DNA from: Acidipropionibacterium jensenii DSM 20535 | GTDB lineage: Bacteria; Actinomycetota; Actinomycetes; Propionibacteriales; Propionibacteriaceae | Assembly (NCBI RefSeq): GCF_000425285.1 | Contig: NZ_AUDD01000008.1 | Span: 91,417 to 155,416 of the forward strand | Length of the DNA stretch: 64,000 bases | Direction of reading: 5' to 3' | In this document: positions 7,154 through 15,557 of the stretch, in pieces | How positions within the stretch are numbered: position 1 is the first letter of the stretch | Layout: every line of letters starts with the position of its first letter | Position numbers and translations under genes: made by a program | Notes under the pieces: generated by a model | The model's input: the letters and a program-made list of their open reading frames with translations, nothing else | Database searches by the model: none | What the model was told of the DNA's origin: nothing

Positions 7154-8782
7154 TCACCTCAACGCCTCGTCGACGACCTCCTTGGCCTGGGCCTGCACCT
7201 GGGCCAGATGGTCGGCGCTGAGCAGCGACTCGGCGTAGATCTTGTACTTGCTCTCGGTGCCCGAGGGCCGGGCCGCGAACCAGGCGTGCTCGGTGATCAC
7301 CTTGATGCCGCCGATCGGGGCGCCGTTGCCGGGAGCCTCGGTGAGGACCTTCTCGACCTTCTCCCCGGCCACCGTGTCGGCCGACACGTCGGAGGGCGAC
7401 AGAGCCTTGAGGCGGGCCTTCTGCTCTCGGGTGGCGTCCGAGTCGATCCGGGCGTAGTAGGACTTGCCGAACCGGTCCTCGATGTCGGCGTAGTGCTCGG
7501 AGGGGGAGCGCCCGGTGACCGCCTTGATCTCGCTGGCGAGCAGCGCCAGCAGCAGGCCGTCCTTGTCGGTGGTCCAGGTGTGGCCGGCCAGGTCCAGGAA
7601 GGACGCCCCGGCCGACTCCTCTCCGCCGAACCCGATCTCACCGGTCATCAGGCCGGGCACGAACCACTTGAACCCGACCGGCACCTCGACCAGAGTCCGG
7701 CCGAGCTCGCCGACGACCCGGTCGATGAGGGAGGAGGACACCAGGGTCTTGCCGACCCCGGCGTCGGGGGACCAGCCCGGACGGTGCGCGTACAGGTACT
7801 GGATGGCCACCGCCAGGTAGGCGTTGGGGTTCATCAGGCCCGCGTCGGGGGTGACGATCCCGTGCCGGTCCGAGTCGGCGTCGTTGCCGGTGGCGATGTC
7901 GTAGTCGTCCTTGTGCGCGATGAGCGAGGCCATCGCGTTGGGGGAGGAGCAGTCCATCCGGATCTTGCCGTCGGTGTCCAGGGTCATGAACCGCCAGGTC
8001 GGGTCGACCGTCGGGTTGACGACGCTCAGGTCCAGTCCCAGGTGCTCGGAGATGTACTGCCAGTACTGCACCGAGGCGCCGCCCAGCGGATCGGCGCCGA
8101 TGTGGACCCCGGCGCGGGCGATCGCATCGATGTCGATGGCGTTGCGCAGGTCCTCGCAGTAGGCCGTCCGGTAGTCGTGGCGGATGACATCGCCCTCGAC
8201 CTGGTCGTAGGGCCTGCGGTGGATCCCCGAGGGGTCGGCCAGCAGCTGGTTGGCCCGCGAGGCGATCCAGCTCGTCGCGTCGGTGTCGGCCGGGCCGCCG
8301 TGCGGCGGGTTGTACTTGAAGCCGCCGTCGCGGGGCGGGTTGTGCGAGGGGGTGACGACGATGCCGTCGGCCCGGGGACCCTCATGGTCGCGGTTGTAGA
8401 CGATGATCGCCCGGCTCACCGCCGGCGTCGGCGTCCACTCGTCCTCGTGCTCGGCCATCACCGTGACGTCGTTGGCGCGCAGCACCTCGATGGCGGTGCG
8501 CCAGGCCGGTCCGGACAGCGCGTGGGTGTCCTTGCCGATGAACAGCGGTCCGGTGATCCCCTGGGAGGCGCGGTACTCGACGATCGCCTGGCTGGTCGCG
8601 GCGATGTGGGCGTCGTTGAAGGCGCCGTCGAGGGAGGAACCGCGGTGACCGGAGGTGCCGAAGACCACCTGCTGATCGGGATTGTCGGGATCGGGCTTGA
8701 TGTCGTAGTAGGCCGAGACGACCGCGTCGACGTCGATGAGATCTTGTTCCTGGGCCGGCTGCCCAGCGCGTGGATGAGCCAT
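7154..8782 (-). CDS. pgm: Phosphoglucomutase (alpha-D-glucose phosphate-specific)
   Basis: 542 residues. Interconverts glucose-1-phosphate and glucose-6-phosphate, linking glycogen/maltose-1-phosphate metabolism and the GH65 phosphorylase product to glycolysis. The four domain signatures are in order: active-site phosphoserine loop (TPSHNPPRDGGFKYN), metal-binding loop (GNDADSDRHG), sugar-binding loop (GFGGEESAG), and phosphate-binding loop near the C terminus (RPSGTESKYK). Length matches the E. coli Pgm class. Start ATG at 8782 (MAHPRAGQ) was chosen over an ATG at 8791 because AGGATG lies about 9 nt upstream of the former. Monocistronic; the next gene upstream is divergent. Confidence 0.96.
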   Translation of the reverse strand: MAHPRAGQPAQEQDLIDVDAVVSAYYDIKPDPDNPDQQVVFGTSGHRGSSLDGAFNDAHIAATSQAIVEYRASQGITGPLFIGKDTHALSGPAWRTAIEVLRANDVTVMAEHEDEWTPTPAVSRAIIVYNRDHEGPRADGIVVTPSHNPPRDGGFKYNPPHGGPADTDATSWIASRANQLLADPSGIHRRPYDQVEGDVIRHDYRTAYCEDLRNAIDIDAIARAGVHIGADPLGGASVQYWQYISEHLGLDLSVVNPTVDPTWRFMTLDTDGKIRMDCSSPNAMASLIAHKDDYDIATGNDADSDRHGIVTPDAGLMNPNAYLAVAIQYLYAHRPGWSPDAGVGKTLVSSSLIDRVVGELGRTLVEVPVGFKWFVPGLMTGEIGFGGEESAGASFLDLAGHTWTTDKDGLLLALLASEIKAVTGRSPSEHYADIEDRFGKSYYARIDSDATREQKARLKALSPSDVSADTVAGEKVEKVLTEAPGNGAPIGGIKVITEHAWFAARPSGTESKYKIYAESLLSADHLAQVQAQAKEVVDEALR

Positions 8783-8893
8783 GGCCCACATCCTGCCACC
8801 AGGACGCCCCTGTGCGTGGGGGCGACTGCAGGACGGCTCGAGGTCGGACGGGCCCTGTCCCGAGTCCTTGAGGGTTCTGCTTGAATGAGGGAC

Positions 8894-9817
8894 ATGTCAG
8901 CACAGTCGTTCAATCGTCCCGGAGCCGTGGACCTGTCAGACCTGGCAGCCAGGGCCCACACCAGCACCACCGCAGCACCTTCAGGTCCGGGAGGCGCCAG
9001 CTGGGTCGCGACGGTCAGCGACGAGCAGGGCTTCAACGACTACATCCAGAAGTCCATGCAGCACCCGGTTCTGCTGGAGTTCACCTCCGTCAAGGCCAAC
9101 ACCCAGGCGATGGACGCCGATCTGGACCGGATCACCAACGAGGCCGCCGGACGCTGGATCCTGGTGCGCATCGACGTCGACGCCGCTCCCCAGCTCGCCC
9201 AGGCCCTCAACGTCCAGGCCCTGCCCACGATCCTGCCGGTGGTGGCCGGTCAGCCGATCGCCCAGCCGATTCAGGGAACCCTGTCGGCCGACCAGATCAC
9301 CCAGCTCACCGACCAGGTGACGAAGGTGGCGGTGGCCAACGGCATCGCCGGCAGTGCCGCACCGGTCTCCCAGGCACCCGCCTCCGCACCCGACGACGCG
9401 GCGGCACCCGACCCCCGCACCGCGGCCGCCGAGGCGCTGGTGCAGCAGGGCCGCTACGCTGATGCGGTGGCGGCCTACGACGAGTTGCTCGCCAAGACCC
9501 CCAATGACCCGGTGCTCACCGCAGGAAAGGTCGGAGCCGCCACCCTGCAGCGTCTGGACGGCAAGGACCCGGCGGCCCTGGTGGCCGCCGCCGATGCCGC
9601 GCCCGGCGATCTGGACGCCCAGCTGGCCGCCGCCGATGCCGAGTTGATGGGCGGGGATCCCGGCAAGGCCTTCAACCGGATCCTCGCGGTGATCAGGACC
9701 ACTCGCGACGAGGACCGGGACCGGGCAAGGGTCCGTCTCCTGGAGCTCTTCTCGATGGTCGGGGAGGATCCCGCGGTGGCCCAGGCCCGCCGTTCGCTGG
9801 CCGCAGCACTGTTCTGA
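8894..9817 (+). CDS. CnoX/YbbN-like thioredoxin-fold protein with TPR region, lacking CxxC
   Basis: 307 residues. A thioredoxin-like domain occupies about residues 40-150 (WVATVSDEQGFNDYIQKS, HPVLLEFTS, ALPTILPVVAGQPI with the cis-proline), followed by an Ala/Pro-rich linker and TPR-like helices from about residue 175. The usual WCGPC position reads EFTSVKANTQAMDA, so redox cysteines are absent. The family includes CnoX/YbbN, a chaperone-holdase that works with GroEL or DnaK. The start is ATG 8894 with GAGGGAC 3-8 nt upstream; an ATG at 8885 overlaps that site. It is divergent from pgm and a client or chaperone role is inferred only from the family. Confidence 0.8.
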   Translation: MSAQSFNRPGAVDLSDLAARAHTSTTAAPSGPGGASWVATVSDEQGFNDYIQKSMQHPVLLEFTSVKANTQAMDADLDRITNEAAGRWILVRIDVDAAPQLAQALNVQALPTILPVVAGQPIAQPIQGTLSADQITQLTDQVTKVAVANGIAGSAAPVSQAPASAPDDAAAPDPRTAAAEALVQQGRYADAVAAYDELLAKTPNDPVLTAGKVGAATLQRLDGKDPAALVAAADAAPGDLDAQLAAADAELMGGDPGKAFNRILAVIRTTRDEDRDRARVRLLELFSMVGEDPAVAQARRSLAAALF

Positions 9818-9836
9818 GCGCCGGGTCGCTCTGCTG

Positions 9837-9877
9837 TGGGCGTGACTCTGCAGTCGCAGACGACCTGGTCACGCCCA
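9837..9877. repeat. Inverted repeat between the CnoX-like gene and the HAD gene
   Basis: TGGGCGTGAC (9837-9846) and GTCACGCCCA (9868-9877) form a perfect 10-bp stem with a 21-nt loop. It ends 1 nt before the candidate -10 TAGCAT of the next gene, so it may be a terminator, an operator, or both. Confidence 0.5.
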
Positions 9878-9883
9878 TAGCAT
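9878..9883 (+). promoter_or_regulatory. Candidate -10 box for the beta-PGM/GH65 pair
   Basis: TAGCAT followed by exactly 6 nt and the ATG at 9890, with no Shine-Dalgarno sequence. This is the same leaderless geometry seen at several other genes in the window. Confidence 0.5.
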
Positions 9884-9889
9884 GGCCCC

Positions 9890-10603
9890 ATGGACTGGAC
9901 CGATTACTCGGGTGCCCTCTTTGATCTGGACGGCGTCCTCACCCCGACCGCTGTGATCCACCGGAAGGCCTGGAGTGAGATGTTCAACTCCTTCCTGGCC
10001 GAACACCCCGGCGCCAGGGCCTACACCGATGAGGACTACTTCCAGTTCGTCGACGGCAAACCCCGCTACGACGGGGTTCGTGCGGTGCTCGCCGACCGCG
10101 GCATCGCGATCGACGAGGGCAGCCCCGACGACCCGCCCCAGGCCCAGACCATCTGCGGGCTGGGCAACCGGAAGAACGACGCCTTCGTCGAGATCCTGTC
10201 CCGCGACGGCATCGGCCCCTACCAGGGCTCCCAGCGACTGGTCGACTGGTTGGCGGCCCAGCGCATCGAGATGGGGGTGGTCTCCTCCTCCCTCAACGCC
10301 GAGGCGGTGCTGAGGGCCTCGGGCCTGCGCAGCCGGTTCGATGTCGTCGTCGACGGTGTGGTGGCCGCCGCCGAGGGTCTGGCGGGCAAGCCCGCCCCCG
10401 ACACCTATCTGCGCGGGGCGCAACTGCTGGGTCTGGAACCGTCGCGCTGCGTGGTCTTCGAGGACGCCGTCTCGGGGGTGGCGGCCGGTGCTGCCGGGCA
10501 CTTCGGTCTGGTGGTCGGGGTCGACCGGGGGGTCGGCCGGGACCGGCTGCTCGCCTCGGGGGCCGACATCGTGGTGGACGATCTGAAGGAGGTCATCAAG
10601 TGA
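9890..10603 (+). CDS. HAD-IA hydrolase, beta-phosphoglucomutase-like
   Basis: 237 residues. Converts beta-glucose-1-phosphate to glucose-6-phosphate, the natural partner of an inverting GH65 disaccharide phosphorylase. The HAD motifs are visible: motif I FDLDGVLTPT (nucleophile and acid/base Asp), motif II VSSS, motif III lysine in GKPAPDTYLRGAQ, and motif IV VFEDAVSGVAAG. A helical cap lies between residues 20 and 95, with HRKAW as expected for beta-PGM. The stop TGA overlaps the GTG of the following GH65 gene, indicating coupled translation. Specificity for beta-Glc-1-P is inferred from the motifs and the neighbour. Confidence 0.9.
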   Translation: MDWTDYSGALFDLDGVLTPTAVIHRKAWSEMFNSFLAEHPGARAYTDEDYFQFVDGKPRYDGVRAVLADRGIAIDEGSPDDPPQAQTICGLGNRKNDAFVEILSRDGIGPYQGSQRLVDWLAAQRIEMGVVSSSLNAEAVLRASGLRSRFDVVVDGVVAAAEGLAGKPAPDTYLRGAQLLGLEPSRCVVFEDAVSGVAAGAAGHFGLVVGVDRGVGRDRLLASGADIVVDDLKEVIK

Positions 10604-13182
10604 ATCCCGACGGCGCACAGCATCTGGCAGATCCGAGACGACTGAGGTTCCACGACGACCCGATCGACCGTTTCCGCTTCCCCGACGACCAGTGGGCCCT
10701 GGTGGAGACCCAGCCCAGCACCGAGGACCTCGGCAAGACCGAGACCCTCTTCTCGGTCGGCAACGGATACCTGGGCATGCGCGGCAACCCGTCCGAGGGA
10801 CGTGACACCCACACGCACGGCACTTTCATCAACGGATTCCATGAGGTCTGGGACATCCACCACGCGGAGAACGCCTACGGCTTCGCCCGCACCGGCCAGA
10901 CCATCGTCAACGTGCCCGACTCCAAGCTCATGAAGCTCTACGTCGACGACGAGCCCCTGCTGCTGTCGGCCAATGAGCTGCAGTCCTACAAGCGCTGGCT
11001 GGACTTCCGCGAGGGGGTGCTGCGCCGTGAACTGGTATGGCGGACACCCGCCGGCAAGCTGGTCCGGGTGGCGACCTCCCGGATGGTCTCCTTCACCCAG
11101 CGGCACCTCGCCCTGATGAGCATCGAGGTCACCATGCTCGAGGGCGACGCCCCGGTGGTGATCAGCTCCCAGATCCTCAACCGTCAGGACGGCCAGGACG
11201 AGTACCACGTCCCCGGCGCCTCCCTGGGGGAGGGCCTGGACAACGATCCGAGGAAGGCCCAGCGGCTCGGCGACCGGGTCCTGGAGCCCCAGCTGCACTG
11301 GCACTCCGACCGCAGGATGATCCTCGGCTTCCGCACCGCCCGCTCCCGGATGACCCTGGCGGTCGGCGCCGACCACTTCATCGACACCGAGAACGCCTAC
11401 GACGAGATCATCGACACCACCTCCGAGATGGGCAAGAAGGTCTACCAGATCGAGGCGAAGCAGGGTCAGCCGATCCGGATCCAGAAGTCGGTCGCCTACC
11501 ACACCTCCCGCGGGGTGCCGGTCACCGAACTCTTCGACCGGGTGCGACGCACCCTGGACCGGGTCCGGGACCGGGGCACCGAGTGCTACTACGACTCCCA
11601 GCGGGAGTGGTTGAAGGACTACTGGGACACCGCCGACGTGCGGATCAAGGGGGCGCCGACCGGCGTCCAGCAGGCCGTCCGCTGGAACCTCTTCCAGATC
11701 GCCCAGGCCGCCGCCCGGGCCGATCAGCGCGGCATCCCCGCCAAGGGGGTGACGGGCTCGGGGTACGAGGGCCACTACTTCTGGGACACCGAGGTCTACG
11801 TCATCCCGATGCTCACCTTCACCCATCCCCGGCTCGCCGAGAATGCGCTGCGGTTCAGGGTCAACACGCTGGCCCAGGCCCAGTCGCGGGCCGCCGAGCT
11901 GTCGGAGCAGGGGGCGCTGTTCCCGTGGCGGACGATCACCGGCGAGGAGGCCTCGGCCTACTACGCCGCCGGCACCGCCCAGTACCACATCAACGCCGAC
12001 ATCGCCCACGCCCTGATGACCTACGCGTGGGCCACCCGGGACAAGAACTTCCTCTTCCACGACGCCGCCCCGGTGATGATCGAGACCGCCCGGATGTGGG
12101 CCGATCTGGGATTCTGGCGGGTCAACGGGGGACGCCAGTTCCACATCCACGGGGTCACCGGGCCCGATGAGTACACCACGGTGGTGAACAACAACTTCTA
12201 CACCAACGTGATGGCCCGGGCGAACCTCTTCGACGCCGCCGCGCTGATGCGCAGGATGGCCGAGGAGGACCCGCTGTGGTTCGAGCACCTGTGCGCCGAG
12301 CGTCATCTCAGCGTCGATGAGATCGGGGCCTGGGAGGAGTGCGCCGAGGGGATGGTGATCCCCTTCGACGAGACCTTCGGCATCCATCCCCAGGACGACC
12401 AGTTCCTGGAGCGGGAGTTGTGGGACCTGGCCAACACCCCCGCCTCCAAGCGGCCCCTGCTGCTCCACTACCACCCGCTGGTGATCTACCGCTTCCAGGT
12501 GCTCAAGCAGGCCGACGTGGTGCTGGCGATGTTCCTCCAGGGTCAGGACTTCACCCAGGCGGTCAAGCTCGCCGACTTCGAGTACTACGACCCGATCACC
12601 ACCGGTGACTCCAGCCTGTCCTCCCTGGTCCAGTCGATCATCGCCGCGGAGGTGGGCCACCAGGAGATGGCCATGGAGTACTTCCGCGAGGGCCTGTACT
12701 GCGACCTGTCGGACTCCCACGGCAACTCCTCGGATGGCGTCCACGTCGCCTCCACGGGAGGGATCTGGGGGTGCCTGGTCAACGGCTTCGGCGGGATGCG
12801 CTACTACAAGGGCAGGCTGAGTTTCGATCCCCGGCTGCCCGCCGACTGGACCTCGATCCGCTACCACCTGGTGCTGTCGGGCAAGGTGCTGGAGGTCGAG
12901 CTGCAGCGCGACGAGATCATCTTCACCCTCACCTCGGGCCGCGAGCTGGACGTCACCGTGCGCGGTGAGCAGATCCATCTCGGCGACCAGCCGGTCCATG
13001 TGCCGCTGGCCGACCAGGGGCCGCTGCGTCCCATTCTCAACGGGAGCTTCCCGGTAGCCGGCCTGCGCCGGGCCGACGGATCCCTGGTGACAGCCGAGGT
13101 GCCCGACGCCGTCCCGGAGGCGGTGCCCTCCCCGCGGTCCTCGACCCCGGCGATGAGCCTGGCCGATCCGCACGCCACCTGA
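10600..13182 (+). CDS. Glycoside hydrolase family 65 disaccharide phosphorylase
   Basis: 860 residues. Family 65 enzymes phosphorolyse alpha-linked glucose disaccharides (maltose, trehalose, kojibiose or trehalose-6-phosphate) with inversion, releasing beta-glucose-1-phosphate. The N-terminal beta-sandwich (about 20-290) is followed by the (alpha/alpha)6 barrel with KGVTGSGYEGHYFWDTE and the catalytic acid in HGVTGPDEYT, then a phosphate-binding region and a C-terminal beta-sheet domain. GTG start with AAGGAGGT upstream, overlapping the previous stop by 2 nt. The exact substrate cannot be read from sequence. The nearby PTS gene would allow trehalose-6-phosphate, but GH65/beta-PGM pairs are also common in actinobacteria without PTS. 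Confidence 0.92.
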   Translation: MNPDGAQHLADPRRLRFHDDPIDRFRFPDDQWALVETQPSTEDLGKTETLFSVGNGYLGMRGNPSEGRDTHTHGTFINGFHEVWDIHHAENAYGFARTGQTIVNVPDSKLMKLYVDDEPLLLSANELQSYKRWLDFREGVLRRELVWRTPAGKLVRVATSRMVSFTQRHLALMSIEVTMLEGDAPVVISSQILNRQDGQDEYHVPGASLGEGLDNDPRKAQRLGDRVLEPQLHWHSDRRMILGFRTARSRMTLAVGADHFIDTENAYDEIIDTTSEMGKKVYQIEAKQGQPIRIQKSVAYHTSRGVPVTELFDRVRRTLDRVRDRGTECYYDSQREWLKDYWDTADVRIKGAPTGVQQAVRWNLFQIAQAAARADQRGIPAKGVTGSGYEGHYFWDTEVYVIPMLTFTHPRLAENALRFRVNTLAQAQSRAAELSEQGALFPWRTITGEEASAYYAAGTAQYHINADIAHALMTYAWATRDKNFLFHDAAPVMIETARMWADLGFWRVNGGRQFHIHGVTGPDEYTTVVNNNFYTNVMARANLFDAAALMRRMAEEDPLWFEHLCAERHLSVDEIGAWEECAEGMVIPFDETFGIHPQDDQFLERELWDLANTPASKRPLLLHYHPLVIYRFQVLKQADVVLAMFLQGQDFTQAVKLADFEYYDPITTGDSSLSSLVQSIIAAEVGHQEMAMEYFREGLYCDLSDSHGNSSDGVHVASTGGIWGCLVNGFGGMRYYKGRLSFDPRLPADWTSIRYHLVLSGKVLEVELQRDEIIFTLTSGRELDVTVRGEQIHLGDQPVHVPLADQGPLRPILNGSFPVAGLRRADGSLVTAEVPDAVPEAVPSPRSSTPAMSLADPHAT

Positions 13183-13196
13183 GCCGTCCAGGACCG

Positions 13197-13244
13197 GAAC
13201 GCCGTGATGGCCGCGACCCGGTGGTCGCGGCCATCACGGCGTTC
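13197..13244. terminator. Perfect 22-bp hairpin between convergent GH65 and PTS genes
   Basis: 13197-13218 pairs perfectly with 13223-13244 around the loop CGGT. No T tract follows on either strand. Position between converging genes suggests bidirectional termination or 3'-end stabilisation of both mRNAs. Confidence 0.75.
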
Positions 13245-13343
13245 AGTCGGTCCAGTTAGTGCTGTCAGTTCAGACAGTGCCGCCAGTCCCGACGGGGCCC
13301 TCGGGGTGCCGGGGGACCGTCGGCCCCCAGCACCCCGCAGCCC

Positions 13344-15453
13344 TCAGCTGGTGGTGACCGAGATCACCTCGGTGGAGGTGTCGACATGGTCGGCGGGGAT
13401 CCCCGTCACCTTGGCGAAGGCGAACCCGTTGGTCACCAGCACCGGGGTGATGTTGGAGTACCCGGCGTCGGCGATGACCTTCTTGTCGAAGACCACCAGG
13501 GGCTGGCCGGCGGTGACGGTGTCACCGGCGCTGACCTTGACGTCGAATCCCTTGCCGCCCAGTTCGACGGTGTCGACGCCGACATGGATGAGCAGTTCGA
13601 CGCCGTTGTCCAGCTTCAGCCCGAAGGCGTGGCCGGAGTCGGGGGCGGTCACCACGGTGCCGTCGGCCGGCGCGTAGACGGTGTCTCCCTCGGGTTCGAT
13701 CGCGATGCCCTGGCCCACAACACCGGTGGAGAACACCGGATCGGGGATCTCGGTGATCGGCAGTGCCCGGCCCCACCAGTGGAGAGGTGATCGCGAAGGT
13801 CCGTGACCCGGCCTCAGAAGCCGCACCGGAGGAGGCGGCCGCCTCGCCGGAGGCTGCCGGGGCACTCCCAGGTCCCGTCACGTCGGTGGACACCGGGGTG
13901 GCCGTGCTGCCGACCGCGGCGGTGGCTGGGGCACTCACCGGAGCCGTGCTGGCCGGGGCGCTGTCGGCGGCCGCGGCGGCATTCTTGGTGGCCAGTGCCT
14001 CGGCCTTCTGCTCGGCGGTCCGGTAGTCGCGGATGATCACCATCGCCATCGAGGCGAAGAAGGCCGCACCGATCGCGATGCAGTACAGCGGGATCTTGTT
14101 GAAGGCCGGGATGGTGAGCAGGGAGGTGAAGACGAAGGCGCTGGTGTGCAGCCCGCCGCCGATCCCGATGATCACTCCGCCCAGCAGGCAGCCGACCAGC
14201 ATCGACGGGTAGACCCGCTTGTAGCGCAGATGGATGCCGTAGAGGGAGGGTTCGGAGATGCCGCCGACCAGGCCGGCGACCAGGGCTCCGGTGGCCGTCT
14301 GGCGCATCGTCGGATCCTTGTCCCTGACCGCCAGCACCAGGACACCGGCGGTGGCGCCGAAGCAGGCGAAGTTCCAGGCGCCCATCGGGCCCTGGATGAA
14401 GTCGTACCCGAGGGTCTGGATGTTGAGCAGCATGATGGCGTTGATCGGCCAGTGCAGGCCCAGCGGCACCATGAAGGGATAGACCAGCGGGATGACGATG
14501 GCGAAGATGAAGGGTGACAGGTTGTTCACCGCGCTGAGGCCCTTGGCCAGGTAGGCGCCGGCGTAGACGCCGATCGGTCCGATGATGAAGGCGGTCAGCG
14601 GGAGCATGATGAGCATCGCCAGAAAGGGCACGAAGATCAGCTGGAGGTTCTCCGGCACGATCCTCTTCAGCCCCTTCCACAGCGGCCCCAGCACCGCCGC
14701 CATCAGGAGCGGCGGGAAGACCTGGGATCCGTAGTCGAAGATCGTCAGCGGGGCTCCGAAGACGTGGACCACGCTGACGGTGGAGCCGGCGATGGTTGCC
14801 GACTCCGCGACACTCTTGAGGGCCGAGAACCCCGGCAGCATGACGATCGCCATGATCGCGAAGCCGACCCAGGGGTCGGCGCCGACCTTCTTGGAGGCGT
14901 TGTAGGCCACCATCAGCGGAAGGAAGTAGAAGACCGTCTTCCAGGTGAGGTTGATGAACTGCCAGGAGGGGGACAGTGGGACCCGCGGGTCGGCCCAGTT
15001 GCCGATCACACCGGTGGTCGCCATCAGCGACATGAAGGTGATGAACAGCGAGGCGCCGAGCAGGGCTCCGATGATCGGACGGAAGGAGTCCGAGAGGAAC
15101 TCGAAGAAGCTGTCGAGCCAGCTGAACTTCCCGCGTGGGCCTCCGGACCGTGCGGCGGCCTTGATCGCCGCATCGGTCTTGGCCCCCGATCCCGCCGACG
15201 ATCCGCCGGTCATCTCCGGCAGGTCCATGATCTCGTTGAAGACGGTGGTGACGGCACCCCCGATGACCACCTGGTAGCGGTCCCCGCTCTGGGGGACCGC
15301 CCCCATCACGCCGGGGATCTGCTCGACGGTCGGGGTGTTGACCACCGACCCGTCGACGAGCTGGAACCGCAGGCGGGTGGCGCAGTGGGTGAGGCTGGCG
15401 ATATTGCCCGGCCCACCCACCGCCTTCACTATCTCAGCTGCTGGTGAGGACAT
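13344..15453 (-). pseudogene. PTS sugar transporter EIIBCA (glucose/beta-glucoside/sucrose/trehalose superfamily) with a frameshift before EIIA
   Basis: Membrane permease that phosphorylates its sugar during import using phosphate passed from HPr. EIIB is residues 1-90, with the phosphocysteine in LTHCATRLRF (Cys24). EIIC has about ten hydrophobic segments from residue 115 to 475. An Ala/Pro/Ser linker leads into ITSPLVG. There the frame is shifted: EIIA (RALPITEIPDPVFSTGVVGQ, phosphohistidine in LLIHVGVDTVEL) continues in the +1 frame to 13344. Removing one G from the GGGG run at 13771-13774 restores PLVGRALP and a complete 702-residue protein. As written, the BC frame continues to 13522 with junk. 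ATG 15453 has GGAAGG upstream. Sugar specificity is undetermined. Either a disabled transporter or a one-base sequence error. Confidence 0.88.
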
Positions 15454-15487
15454 GACGATGGCCTTCCTTGGACGTGGTCTTCACAAC

Positions 15488-15517
15488 GCCTCGGTCGAGG
15501 CATTGCCGGCAAGCTTA
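15488..15517 (-). promoter_or_regulatory. Candidate promoter/operator of the PTS gene
   Basis: On the minus strand TAAGCT (15512-15517) fits a TANNNT -10. A perfect small palindrome GCCTC-GGTC-GAGGC (15488-15501) lies just downstream in the leader and could be an operator or hairpin. A TTGACG at 15529-15534 is only 11 nt from the -10, too close for a standard -35. Confidence 0.35.
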
Positions 15518-15557
15518 ATGTCTGCGCACGTCAACATCGCCAGGTCAGGCGGTGTGT

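Noticed and set aside
10405..13173. A 922-codon open frame antisense to the GH65 gene, and similar long antisense frames opposite pgm, glgP and gltB
   Set aside because: They are low-complexity (Gly/Arg/Val/His-rich) shadows caused by high GC content at the third codon position of the real genes; none shows a domain.
15512..15534. Classical -35/-10 promoter (TTGACG ... TAAGCT) of the PTS gene
   Set aside because: The spacer would be only 11 nt; kept only as a -10 candidate.
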